DNA of 17,473 bases from an uncultured Christensenellaceae bacterium (GCA_910588155.1 CAJUPB010000021.1:1-17473); one strand, 5' to 3'. Positions 1-4,537 are shown, counted from the stretch's first letter. Numbers and translations: made by a program. The notes: a model not told the origin generated them from the letters alone.

Positions 1-55
1 GCTTAACCCCCTCTCGGTGGGTGCTTTTTGCGTTTTCTTTGTGTTTTTGCTTGAC
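1..55. repeat. 55-bp direct repeat upstream of the small-RNA promoter, copy 1
   Basis: This stretch is identical to 4453-4507. Identity ends inside the -35 box (TTGAC shared, then A or T). It is T-rich on the + strand just before the -35, like an UP element in mirror sense, and it contains an imperfect GC hairpin (CCCCC/GGTGGG around TCTC). In element 2 it lies between ssb and the small-RNA promoter. It may extend further left beyond the window. Confidence 0.9.
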
Positions 56-80
56 AACCTCTTAAATTGTGTGCTATTCT
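51..80 (+). promoter_or_regulatory. Sigma-A-like promoter for small RNA 1
   Basis: The -35 is TTGACA (51-56), the spacer is 18 bp and the -10 is TATTCT (75-80). Transcription should start near 86-88. It points away from ssb and into the end of the 164-628 gene. The matching promoter in element 2 (TTGACT, 17 bp, TATACT) lies at the same distance from the shared repeat, which supports this call. Confidence 0.7.
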
Positions 81-86
81 ATACAC

Positions 87-179
87 GACCTCGCAAGAGG
101 ATAATACGGTATCGGGCTTTCCGATACACCAGCCGTCCCAGTAGGCGGCATTGAGGCAAGCGGTCAGTCTTGCCTTTTT
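87..179 (+). ncRNA. Small structured RNA 1 (candidate), convergent with the 164-628 gene
   Basis: About 92 nt run from the predicted start to a T run. Four hairpins can be drawn in order: CCTC-GCAA-GAGG with a GNRA loop (89-100); GTATCGG/CCGATAC (109-127); GCCGTC/GGCGGC with one G-T pair (132-149); and a terminator AGGCAAG/CTTGCCT (154-175) followed by TTTTTCTTTT. No start codon with a ribosome site lies inside. The stop codon of the convergent gene (TCA on this strand, 164-166) falls in the terminator loop, so the RNA is antisense to the 3' end of that mRNA. It is also antisense to any read-through transcript toward ssb. I do not recognise the RNA family. Confidence 0.65.
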
Positions 180-628
180 CTTTTGCTTAATTTTCCGTTG
201 CTTCTTTTTAACGCTTTGATATTATCCACGTTCGCCTGTGATTGCTTACAGCCGACAAGAACAACGTTTCGTATTTTTTGAACTTGCGCTTTGTTTAAAT
301 CATAGTCCCAAGGGTTTTGCTTAAACTTCTCTTCGTCATCGACAATAGGTAAACCCTCGTTGTCCAAAATTTCCACAAAATGCTTGAAATACGTTTTCGC
401 GCCGTTGCCCTGCGTGTATGACGGCAATGCCGTCGTGTTCGCTGTCTTTTGCGTCGTAAGAGCAACGACTGCAAGTTCGCCGAAACGGTTACTGTCTATA
501 ACCACGACGCGCCGAGTTGCTTTCGGGTCGGTTACTTTACCGCCTTTACCCGTCGGCAAATACTCGTCGCGCGTTTTAAGCGTGCGACCGTTCGGATACT
601 CTTTTGATACGTTTTTATCTTTGTGCAA
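164..628 (-). CDS. Small basic protein of the variable locus, element 1 (unknown function)
   Basis: This 154-residue product is taken to start at TTG 628, behind AGAGAGG at 7-8 nt. The same ribosome site and TTG precede the unrelated gene at 4941 in element 2. The frame stays open further upstream to 874 because of one extra A near 651-654, but that extension overlaps a better gene (813-989). The protein is very basic at both ends and ends in KRKRQD, encoded by the antisense of the small-RNA terminator. A central stretch (RRVVVIDSNRFGELAVVALTT) resembles a beta-strand pair, and PWDYDLNKAQVQKIR is near the C-terminus. Strand order loosely recalls the 4615-4941 product and PemK/MazF-like barrels, but that is weak inference. 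No catalytic motif is recognised. Confidence 0.6.
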   Translation of the reverse strand: MHKDKNVSKEYPNGRTLKTRDEYLPTGKGGKVTDPKATRRVVVIDSNRFGELAVVALTTQKTANTTALPSYTQGNGAKTYFKHFVEILDNEGLPIVDDEEKFKQNPWDYDLNKAQVQKIRNVVLVGCKQSQANVDNIKALKRSNGKLSKRKRQD

Positions 629-812
629 TCTTTCACCTCTCTTTTTTCTTTTCCCGTGGCGGTCTTGCCGCCGTTTGCCCGTCGGCTTTTTTGCCCTCTT
701 GCTACCCGTCATAACAAGAGGGCAAGCCGACTGTACCGCATATACAGTCTTAAATAATTCGCACCACCTCGCTTTCCCGCAGTCACAATGCCGCCACGGG
801 TCGGCATAACTC
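629..812 (-). other. Structured leader between the 58-aa gene and the variable gene, element 1
   Basis: This holds a strong imperfect hairpin: GTCGGCTT (681-688) and GCCCTCTTG (693-701) pair with CAAGAGGGC and AAGCCGAC (715-731). That gives 17 bp with a TTTT bulge and a 13-nt loop. A second hairpin, GGCGG/CCGCC, lies at 658-672, close to the ribosome site of the next gene. The stretch is almost identical in element 2. A frame is open through it (joined to the downstream gene here, closed after 82 codons in element 2), with a Cys-rich segment WRHCDCGKARWC, but it has no convincing start. It could be a translated linker or a regulatory RNA leader; I favour a leader. Confidence 0.45.
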
Positions 813-989
813 TTACGCTCCGCAACAGGTCTTGTCTGCCGCAAATGCTTCGGCAAGCTCTCTTGCGAGCGCAAACGTCTTTAACAGTCCGCTCTTTGTC
901 TTTCCGTCTGCGGAGATTATACCGTATCTGCCGCAGAGATACCTGACTATGCTGTACTCTCCGATTTCTTCAATGATTTTGTAGGTCAT
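813..989 (-). CDS. 58-aa conserved small protein, element 1
   Basis: A short frame begins MTYKIIEEIGEYSIVRYLCG and ends ADKTCCGA. The middle reads GRYGIISADGKTKSGLLKTF, followed by an alanine-rich helix (ALARELAEAFAA). The composition is protein-like (two predicted strands, then a helix). It starts 4 nt after the stop of the preceding gene (TAA-agct-ATG), so it is probably translated by coupling. The element 2 copy (5125-5301) differs by one R/K change and one silent change, consistent with a coding frame. Family unknown. The Cys pair near the end is the only notable residue pattern. Confidence 0.7.
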   Translation of the reverse strand: MTYKIIEEIGEYSIVRYLCGRYGIISADGKTKSGLLKTFALARELAEAFAADKTCCGA

Positions 990-993
990 AGCT

Positions 994-1284
994 TTATCCC
1001 GTTATGTACTCGCTTAACGCTTCCCAACGTCCGCAAGCTTCGTGATACTTGATTACCGTATACAAGTCTCGTGTCCGTTCCACTTGCGTTGTCTTTTGGC
1101 ACATTGCGACTTCGATTATGAAGCTGCTGTATTCGCAACTCGCCGAGCCGTTGAGTTTTGCATATTTCGACCTTAAAGCGAAATATTCCTTTTGCGCTTT
1201 GTCATAGGCTTTGCCTTGCGCGATATTCCACTTCTTCACCGCTTCTTGCTTCTTCTTGATTTCCTGCTTCTCTTGATTTGTCAC
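994..1284 (-). CDS. 96-aa Lys/Glu-rich small protein, element 1 (unknown)
   Basis: The start is GTG 1284, giving MTNQEKQEIKKKQEAV. An upstream GTG at 1293 is possible here, but a one-base difference in element 2 breaks that frame while the GTG at 1284 and the AAAGGAG site are kept, so 1284 is the likely start. The N-terminal ~45 residues are highly charged and probably helical or coiled-coil. The C-terminal part (YTVIKYHEACGRWEALSEYI) is more globular. It sits in the minus-strand operon between a 37-bp intercistronic repeat and the 58-aa gene. No family is recognised. Confidence 0.75.
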   Translation of the reverse strand: MTNQEKQEIKKKQEAVKKWNIAQGKAYDKAQKEYFALRSKYAKLNGSASCEYSSFIIEVAMCQKTTQVERTRDLYTVIKYHEACGRWEALSEYITG

Positions 1285-1294
1285 TTCCTTCACA

Positions 1295-1331
1295 CTCCTT
1301 TCCCCGTTAAGCCGTTAGGTCAGCAAATTTT
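1295..1331 (-). repeat. 37-bp intercistronic repeat with ribosome site, copy 1
   Basis: On the + strand the core reads CTCCTTTCCCCGTTAAGCCG, followed by TTAGGTCAGCAAATTTT. On the coding strand it ends flush with AAAGGAG, the ribosome site of the 994-1284 gene. Near-identical copies lie at 2009-2045 (before the 1855-1998 gene) and 5608-5644. CCGTTA occurs twice within it, 8 bp apart. Confidence 0.85.
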
Positions 1332-1838
1332 TTATTCTATCCGTTGCTTATTCAGTCGCTCGCGTACTGCTTTTACTTCTTCGTCAATCAGACGCAAAAA
1401 CTCTTGCTCGTTTGCGATATAATACTCGAACGCTTTGAGTATCTCTGCATTGAACGTTTTGTCTTTCTTCCGACATTCAACCGCCGTACAATACAGTCCT
1501 TTCAATTCGTCGTAAGCATTACAATCGCAGTTTATTACCTCTTCAACGACCATACGCAGCACATACATCTTGCAATCTTCTATCCCGAGTGTCTGCATAG
1601 GGGCGTATATGCTTTCGATACCGCTTTCGGCTTTTATTACTTCATACATTTTTCTTTTCTTCTCCTCTTCAAATGCATCAATCAAGTCGGCAAGTCTTTC
1701 AAGCTCTCTGTCGCTTGCTTCTTTCGGGCAATATCCGTCTTTTCTCCGCCTATGCGTTCCGAACATAATTTTATCGCATACATCGCCCGTATCTCCGTTC
1801 CAAAAACAATATCCGTTGCAATAATAATAACATCTCAT
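1332..1838 (-). CDS. 168-aa Cys-containing helical protein, element 1 (unknown)
   Basis: The N-terminal ~45 residues are rich in Cys and aromatics (RCYYYCNGYCFWNGD, then DVCD, HRRRKDGYCP), which could be a small metal-binding or disulphide-stabilised module. Residues from about 46 onward are charged and helical (DRELERLADLIDAFEEEKKRK). The C-terminal ~70 residues (MVVEEVINCDC to RERLNKQRIE) are conserved as a remnant in element 2. It starts with ATG after TAAAGGAG about 11 nt upstream, 16 nt after the 47-aa gene. No known family is recognised. DNA-binding or metal-binding is only a guess from composition. Confidence 0.75.
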   Translation of the reverse strand: MRCYYYCNGYCFWNGDTGDVCDKIMFGTHRRRKDGYCPKEASDRELERLADLIDAFEEEKKRKMYEVIKAESGIESIYAPMQTLGIEDCKMYVLRMVVEEVINCDCNAYDELKGLYCTAVECRKKDKTFNAEILKAFEYYIANEQEFLRLIDEEVKAVRERLNKQRIE

Positions 1839-1854
1839 TTCTTCTTTTACTCCT

Positions 1855-1998
1855 TTAAGCCAAATAACTCAATAATTGCCGTATTGCTTCGTCAATTTCG
1901 GGGTCTACTTCTTCGCCGTTTTCGTCCTCTGCCGCAAACAATTCCGTCTGCAAGCGCAGTAGCAGATATTCGAGGTTTGCTCTATTCGTCTTTGTCAT
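1855..1998 (-). CDS. 47-aa acidic small protein, element 1
   Basis: A short frame begins MTKTNRANLEYLLLRLQTEL, continues FAAEDENGEEVDPEID and ends AIRQLLSYLA. It has a good ribosome site (AAAGGAG, 7-8 nt) inside the 37-bp intercistronic repeat. It reads as two helices joined by a strongly acidic linker. It lies between the 101-aa and 168-aa genes in the operon driven from 2459. It is absent from element 2, where this segment was replaced. Function unknown; phage-type regulatory or inhibitor peptides can look like this, but nothing specific supports that. Confidence 0.65.
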   Translation of the reverse strand: MTKTNRANLEYLLLRLQTELFAAEDENGEEVDPEIDEAIRQLLSYLA

Positions 1999-2008
1999 TT
2001 CTTCTCTT

Positions 2009-2045
2009 CTCCTTTCCCCGTCAAGCCGTTAGGTCAGCAGATTTT
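2009..2045 (-). repeat. 37-bp intercistronic repeat with ribosome site, copy 2
   Basis: This matches 1295-1331 with few differences (GTCAAG for GTTAAG, GCAGATTTT for GCAAATTTT). It fills the gap between the 101-aa gene stop and the 47-aa gene, and supplies the AAAGGAG site of the latter. Confidence 0.85.
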
Positions 2046-2058
2046 CTATTTACTTGTT

Positions 2059-2364
2059 TTACTCAAAATAACAATAGTCTATATCCCAACGATAAGCGTC
2101 GAGTCGCACGCCAAACTCTGAACCGTCAAGACAATCGCCCAAAATAGAACAACCGAGCATTCCGCTAAAAAACGCTTTACCGCCGTTACTCGTTACACGA
2201 TAGCTTCTTTCTTTTTCCGTATACGGCTTTGTAAAATTACTCTGCTTATACACGACCACAGCGGATAGAGGGGGAGTATTCGTCGGCGTACCATAGCGCA
2301 CATTATGGTCTTCGTTATACTCCATAAACTTTTGTCTCACTTCACTGAATGTTACCTTTTCCAT
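2059..2364 (-). CDS. 101-aa first gene of the element operon (unknown)
   Basis: The start ATG 2364 follows AAAGGAG at 8 nt. The product begins MEKVTFSEVRQKFMEYNEDH and ends with an aromatic/acidic tail (YRWDIDYCYFE). The middle (SNGGKAFFSGMLGCSILGDCLDG) looks like a compact glycine-rich globular segment. It is the promoter-proximal gene of the minus-strand operon, about 60 nt downstream of the predicted start at the XRE operators, so it should be controlled directly by the repressor. In phage-like modules this place often holds an early regulator or an anti-repressor-like protein. The sequence gives no motif to confirm either. Confidence 0.7.
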   Translation of the reverse strand: MEKVTFSEVRQKFMEYNEDHNVRYGTPTNTPPLSAVVVYKQSNFTKPYTEKERSYRVTSNGGKAFFSGMLGCSILGDCLDGSEFGVRLDAYRWDIDYCYFE

Positions 2365-2403
2365 TTTTCTTTCTCCTTTCGCAGTAGGTTGCGAGCCTAT
2401 AAA

Positions 2404-2494
2404 AATCGGGTTTTCCCGATTCCATAGACAATATTACTATGATTTTTCCGATTTGTCAAACATTTTACGTTAAAAAATTTGATTTTTCCGATTT
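2404..2494. promoter_or_regulatory. Three CCGATT operators between divergent promoters
   Basis: O1 is a perfect inverted repeat, AATCGGG-TTTT-CCCGATT (2404-2421). O2 and O3 are copies of GATTTTTCCGATTT (2441-2454 and 2481-2494), spaced 40 bp. O1 overlaps the predicted start of the leftward operon, O2 lies in its -35/-10 spacer, and O3 overlaps the -35/spacer of the rightward XRE promoter. This is the geometry of a lambda-type switch, with the XRE product as the likely ligand (inference). Confidence 0.75.
2431..2459 (-). promoter_or_regulatory. Promoter of the leftward element operon
   Basis: The -35 is TTGACA (2459-2454), the spacer is 17 bp and the -10 is TAATAT (2436-2431). The start should fall near 2424, at the edge of operator O1. 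It drives the 101-, 47-, 168-, 96- and 58-aa genes and probably the variable gene and downstream genes. Confidence 0.85.
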
Positions 2495-2507
2495 TTTTAT
2501 TTACAAT
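2479..2507 (+). promoter_or_regulatory. Promoter of the XRE gene, giving a leaderless mRNA
   Basis: The -35 is TTGATT (2479-2484), the spacer is 17 bp and the -10 is TACAAT (2502-2507). Only 6 nt separate the -10 from ATG 2514, so transcription should begin at or next to the start codon. Confidence 0.75.
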
Positions 2508-2513
2508 TACAGT

Positions 2514-2816
2514 ATGACAATAGAAGAAATTAAGATTTATATGAAAAAAAACAAAATAACGCAATTGCAGTTATCCGAAAAAGCAAAAATTCCTATTGGA
2601 ACTATTCGCGATATTTTTAGAGGTGCAACACAACACCCCCGTATAGACACAATGAAAGCAATAGAGGACGCATTGGGACTAAATGAAAAAGCGGTGGAAG
2701 AAAAACCACCGCAAAGCATAGAAGACCTTATAAATCATTTAAAAGGTTTGCCGCAAGAAAAACAGCAAGAATTAGTCCCCGTTATAGAGCACTTGATAAA
2801 CGCTATTAAGAAATAG
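2514..2816 (+). CDS. XRE-family repressor of the element (100 aa)
   Basis: A helix-turn-helix domain spans residues ~4-60: TQLQLSEKA forms helix 2 and IPIGTIRDIF the recognition helix. A short helical tail (QSIEDLINHLKGL and QQELVPVIEHLINAI) probably dimerises. No cleavage or peptidase domain is present, so SOS-type autocleavage is not expected. The start is ATG 2514; the longer frame from 2439 would be translated through the promoter and operators. There is no ribosome site, and the promoter position predicts a leaderless message, as for lambda cI. It is divergent from the element operon with shared CCGATT operators, so autoregulation and repression of that operon are likely. Confidence 0.85.
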   Translation: MTIEEIKIYMKKNKITQLQLSEKAKIPIGTIRDIFRGATQHPRIDTMKAIEDALGLNEKAVEEKPPQSIEDLINHLKGLPQEKQQELVPVIEHLINAIKK

Positions 2817-2897
2817 TTCCCACTCTTCTTTCGAAAGCGTTTTCTTTACTTCTTGCAAGCTCTTTTCCAATTGTACAAGTAATTCATTCCAACTCAT
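2772..2897 (-). CDS. 41-aa small protein antisense to the XRE 3' end (candidate)
   Basis: The product begins MSWNELLVQLEKSLQEVKKT and ends LSKEEWELFLNSVYQVLYNGD. It is amphipathic and helical with a Trp-rich rim. It overlaps the last 45 nt of the XRE gene on the other strand. There is no ribosome site, but a TATACT -10 lies 6 nt before ATG (2909-2904), again a leaderless layout. No good -35 is seen; an inverted repeat occupies that place. Composition favours a real peptide, but it is short and only one copy exists, so it could be chance. Confidence 0.4.
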   Translation of the reverse strand: MSWNELLVQLEKSLQEVKKTLSKEEWELFLNSVYQVLYNGD

Positions 2898-2903
2898 ATC
2901 GTC

Positions 2904-2943
2904 AGTATAACACAGCAAGAGTGACAATGCCTGTCACTATTCT
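2904..2943. promoter_or_regulatory. Inverted repeat between divergent -10 boxes
   Basis: AGTGACA-ATGCC-TGTCACT (2920-2938) is a perfect 7-bp inverted repeat. It lies between a minus-strand TATACT (2909-2904), next to the 41-aa frame, and a plus-strand TATTCT (2938-2943), ahead of the 2967 gene. Neither -10 has a clear -35, so an activator or repressor binding here is plausible. It is not followed by a T run, so a terminator is unlikely. Confidence 0.5.
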
Positions 2944-2966
2944 AAAAATTTTCAGAGGAAATATTT

Positions 2967-3272
2967 ATGAGGTTTTTTGAAATTTTATGTAAACAATCAG
3001 GAGATATGACTCCTGGCAATATTCCTTTTGTCATTCCCGAAATACGCCTTGATATAGCAATAGGCATTATTCTCGGGGTTCTTTTTGTTATGGCTTTGGT
3101 TTGTATACTGATATACATTCACGGACGAAATCGGGAAAAACTATTGAAACTCGATTTGCCCACCACCGAAGAAAAACAACTGCTTGCCAAATACCGCAAA
3201 CTTGACGAAAACGACAAAAACCTAATTAACGAAACAATCGACAAACTTAACGACAAAACCCGCCCGAAATAA
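2967..3272 (+). CDS. 101-aa single-pass membrane protein of element 1
   Basis: A hydrophobic helix at residues ~30-51 (IAIGIILGVLFVMALVCILIYI) is followed by a positive HGRNREK, so the C-terminal half should be cytoplasmic. That half is charged and helical (TEEKQLLAKYRKLDENDKNLINETIDKLND). It resembles the tail found after XRE domains in Firmicute regulators, though no DNA-binding domain is present. AGAGGA precedes ATG 2967 by 7 nt. The stop codon lies in the loop of the element terminator. It is the last gene before att. The role may be signalling, immunity or surface exclusion; none can be shown. Confidence 0.65.
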   Translation: MRFFEILCKQSGDMTPGNIPFVIPEIRLDIAIGIILGVLFVMALVCILIYIHGRNREKLLKLDLPTTEEKQLLAKYRKLDENDKNLINETIDKLNDKTRPK

Positions 3273-3288
3273 TTCGAAGGCGGTTTTT
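3256..3288 (+). terminator. Element 1 right-end terminator
   Basis: CCGCC-CGAA pairs with TTCG-AA-GGCGG around an ATAA loop, followed by TTTTT. It contains the stop codon of the membrane protein and is repeated at the same place in element 2 (6448-6481). Confidence 0.85.
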
Positions 3289-3337
3289 AATATCTTATAT
3301 AAATTACCCGTCAAGGACATTAAATACACCGTTTCGT

Positions 3338-3383
3338 ATTCGTAATCACTAGGTCGGCGGTTCGAGTCCGCCCGGAAGCTCCA
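3338..3383 (+). repeat. att copy 1: 3' fragment of tRNA-Thr(CGT)
   Basis: This contains the anticodon loop TTCGTAA (anticodon CGT, 3341-3343), the 3' anticodon stem TCACT, variable AGGTC, T arm GGCGG-TTCGAGT-CCGCC, acceptor strand CGGAAGC, base T and CCA (3381-3383). The 5' anticodon strand would need AGTGA, but TCGTA is present, so this is not a working tRNA. It is the crossover remnant between elements 1 and 2. The intact gene should be left of the window. Confidence 0.85.
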
Positions 3384-3395
3384 TAGCAAGCAAAA

Positions 3396-3421
3396 ACCGC
3401 ACTTTCTCGGTGCGGTTTTTA
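3396..3421. terminator. tRNA-type bidirectional terminator, copy 1
   Basis: ACCGCAC/GTGCGGT closes a 7-nt loop, flanked by A and T runs on both sides, so it can work in both directions. It is duplicated at 6589-6615 together with the tRNA 3' end. Here it also terminates the leftward integrase remnant. Confidence 0.85.
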
Positions 3422-3433
3422 CGTTTGTTTTAT

Positions 3434-4009
3434 TCAACAGTCTACCTCTTTTTTAAGCTGTTTTATGTACTGCAAGAACTTCGACCCGCCTTTTTTCAAT
3501 ACGTGCGTGTATACGTTCAACGTCAAGTTCACGTCAGAATGCCCCGCCATTGTCTGTATCTTCTTCAAAGATATTCCCGCCGCATAACACAGGGATATAA
3601 ACGTGTGTCGGAACGAATGCAAGTTTAAACCTTTGAAACCGAACTTCGCATATTTCCGCTTGAAATAAAGCCGTATGCCGTTATACGTCAAAGGCGTTTG
3701 CGACAAGACTTTCAAATACGGTTCAAGCGACGGCAAGAACGGTATCGTTCGTATGCTTGTTTCCGTCTTCGGCGTGTCGTTCAGCGTCCCCGTTTGTATA
3801 TCCATATCCTTGTCCACACGTATAACGCCGTTGCGGTAATCTATGTCCGAAGCATTCAAGGCAAGCAGTTCGCCTATTCTCATTCCCGTACAGCACAATA
3901 CCCACATTACCGCCTTGTACTTCTCCGTCGTTACCTCTTTCAGCAAAGCTACTTGTTCGTCGTATTCGAGCGGTCGGTAATGCTTGCTTTTGCTCTTCGG
4001 CAAGTCCAC
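3434..4009 (-). pseudogene. int: Tyrosine recombinase/integrase, catalytic domain only
   Basis: All catalytic residues are present in the 191-residue frame: Arg44 (TGMRIGELL), Lys81 (DTPKTET), His131/Arg134 (HSFRHTF), His157 (AGHSD) and nucleophile Tyr167 (NVYTHV). Full integrases of this type have about 350-400 residues with arm- and core-binding domains first. Here a stop (TGA, 4024-4022) and a frame change directly precede the catalytic domain, and the only start is a GTG without a ribosome site. The DNA before it encodes a different small protein fused out of frame, which points to a deletion. It lies beside att, as expected for the element's own integrase. DNA binding and recombination are probably lost. 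Confidence 0.85.
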
Positions 4010-4097
4010 CGCCGCAAACGGTCATTGCGAGGAGCGCAAAAACGGCAATGACTGCCGCGATTACGTTGCTGTTTTTATGTATCTTTCTGTTTTCCAT
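4010..4097 (-). pseudogene. 5' part of a small secreted or membrane protein gene, cut at the integrase junction
   Basis: ATG 4097 follows GAGGAG, 5 nt after the ssb stop. The frame begins MENRKIHKNSNVIAAVIAVF and continues ALLAMTVCGG: a charged N-terminus, a hydrophobic segment and a Cys followed by glycines, like a signal peptide or weak lipobox. After about 30 codons it runs out of frame into integrase coding sequence. The original gene probably lay between ssb and int and lost its 3' part in the deletion that removed the integrase N-terminus. Confidence 0.5.
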
Positions 4098-4102
4098 ACG
4101 CT

Positions 4103-4429
4103 TCACTCCTCTACCTCGTCGCTTCCGACGCTTGCTTCTATCTCCGCTCTTCTTATGCGTTCCGCTATGAGGTCGGTCGTATACTTCATTTCGCCGTCCT
4201 TGCCTTGAAAAGACGAAGTGGATATATGTCCCTCTACTTCGACGCAAGAGCCTTTTTTGAGCTTCTTTGCCACGCTCTCGGCGAGCTTTCTGAAAGCCTT
4301 AACGCCTATAAAGTCCGCGCTTCCCGACGCTCTGTTTACCGCCACCGTGAAGAACACGCAAGCCTTTTCGTCTTTGCCTTTCAACACGGGGTCTCTTACA
4401 AGATTTCCTTTGATTTCAAATTTGTTCAT
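4103..4429 (-). CDS. ssb: Single-stranded DNA-binding protein, short element-encoded type
   Basis: This 108-residue OB-fold protein begins MNKFEIKGNLVRDPVLK. Strands typical of SSB follow (CVFFTVAVNR, DFIGVKAFRKLAESVAKKLKKGSCVEVEGHI, KYTTDLIAERI). The usual acidic tail ending in DIPF is absent; it ends DEVEE, so recruitment of host partners through the tail is probably weak. It binds ssDNA, probably during excision or transfer of the element. AAAGGAG precedes ATG 4429. No strong promoter of its own is visible, so it may depend on read-through past the convergent small RNA. Confidence 0.85.
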   Translation of the reverse strand: MNKFEIKGNLVRDPVLKGKDEKACVFFTVAVNRASGSADFIGVKAFRKLAESVAKKLKKGSCVEVEGHISTSSFQGKDGEMKYTTDLIAERIRRAEIEASVGSDEVEE

Positions 4430-4452
4430 TTAATTTCTCCTTTAAAACGCAG

Positions 4453-4507
4453 GCTTAACCCCCTCTCGGTGGGTGCTTTTTGCGTTTTCTTTGTGTTTTT
4501 GCTTGAC
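4453..4507. repeat. 55-bp direct repeat upstream of the small-RNA promoter, copy 2
   Basis: This is identical to 1-55. It separates ssb (start 4429) from the small-RNA promoter, and its last bases form the -35 box. The two elements diverge immediately after it. Confidence 0.9.
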
Positions 4508-4531
4508 TTTCGTCTTGTTTTGTTTTATACT
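4503..4531 (+). promoter_or_regulatory. Sigma-A-like promoter for small RNA 2
   Basis: The -35 is TTGACT (4503-4508), the spacer is 17 bp and the -10 is TATACT (4526-4531). The predicted start is near 4538. The -35 lies in the shared repeat; the spacer and -10 are unique to this element yet still consensus-like. Confidence 0.8.
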
Positions 4532-4537
4532 TTCGAC

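Larger units (their letters stand above)
626..1554. repeat. ~929-bp direct repeat shared by elements 1 and 2, copy 1
   Basis: This stretch is nearly identical to 4939-5867. It runs from the TTG start of the variable gene to the middle of the 1332-1838 gene. Differences are scattered substitutions plus two one-base indels: an extra A here near 651-654, and an extra base in the other copy just before the 99-aa-type gene. Left of it the two elements differ in the variable gene. Right of it, element 2 switches abruptly to the toxin-antitoxin segment. Confidence 0.9.
1..3383. mobile_element. Integrative element 1, right part, ending in a tRNA-Thr 3' fragment
   Basis: This element enters from the left edge and ends at the att copy 3338-3383. 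It carries a regulatory switch (XRE repressor with divergent promoters), an operon of small unknown genes on the minus strand and a convergent small RNA. By comparison with element 2, the integrase and ssb genes should lie just left of the window, because the 55-bp repeat at position 1 sits 23 bp before ssb in element 2. No relaxase, replication or structural phage gene is visible. The boundary at 3383 follows from the duplicated tRNA end. The rest is inference from colinearity with element 2. Confidence 0.75.

Noticed and set aside
360..809. Plus-strand frame of 149 codons
   Set aside because: It is antisense to the variable gene and leader, with no ribosome site, and its frame is not preserved in element 2 beyond the shared block.
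629..874. Reading the 164-874 frame as one 236-aa protein
   Set aside because: The upstream part overlaps the better supported 58-aa gene, has no ribosome site, and is separated from the downstream gene in element 2 by a one-base difference. The conserved AGAGAGG-TTG marks the real start.
2439..2513. Longer start for the XRE repressor
   Set aside because: Those codons lie in the operators and promoter; the domain begins at ATG 2514.
3338..3383. Complete tRNA-Thr gene
   Set aside because: The 5' half is missing; upstream bases cannot form the anticodon, D or acceptor stems. The same holds at 6531-6576.
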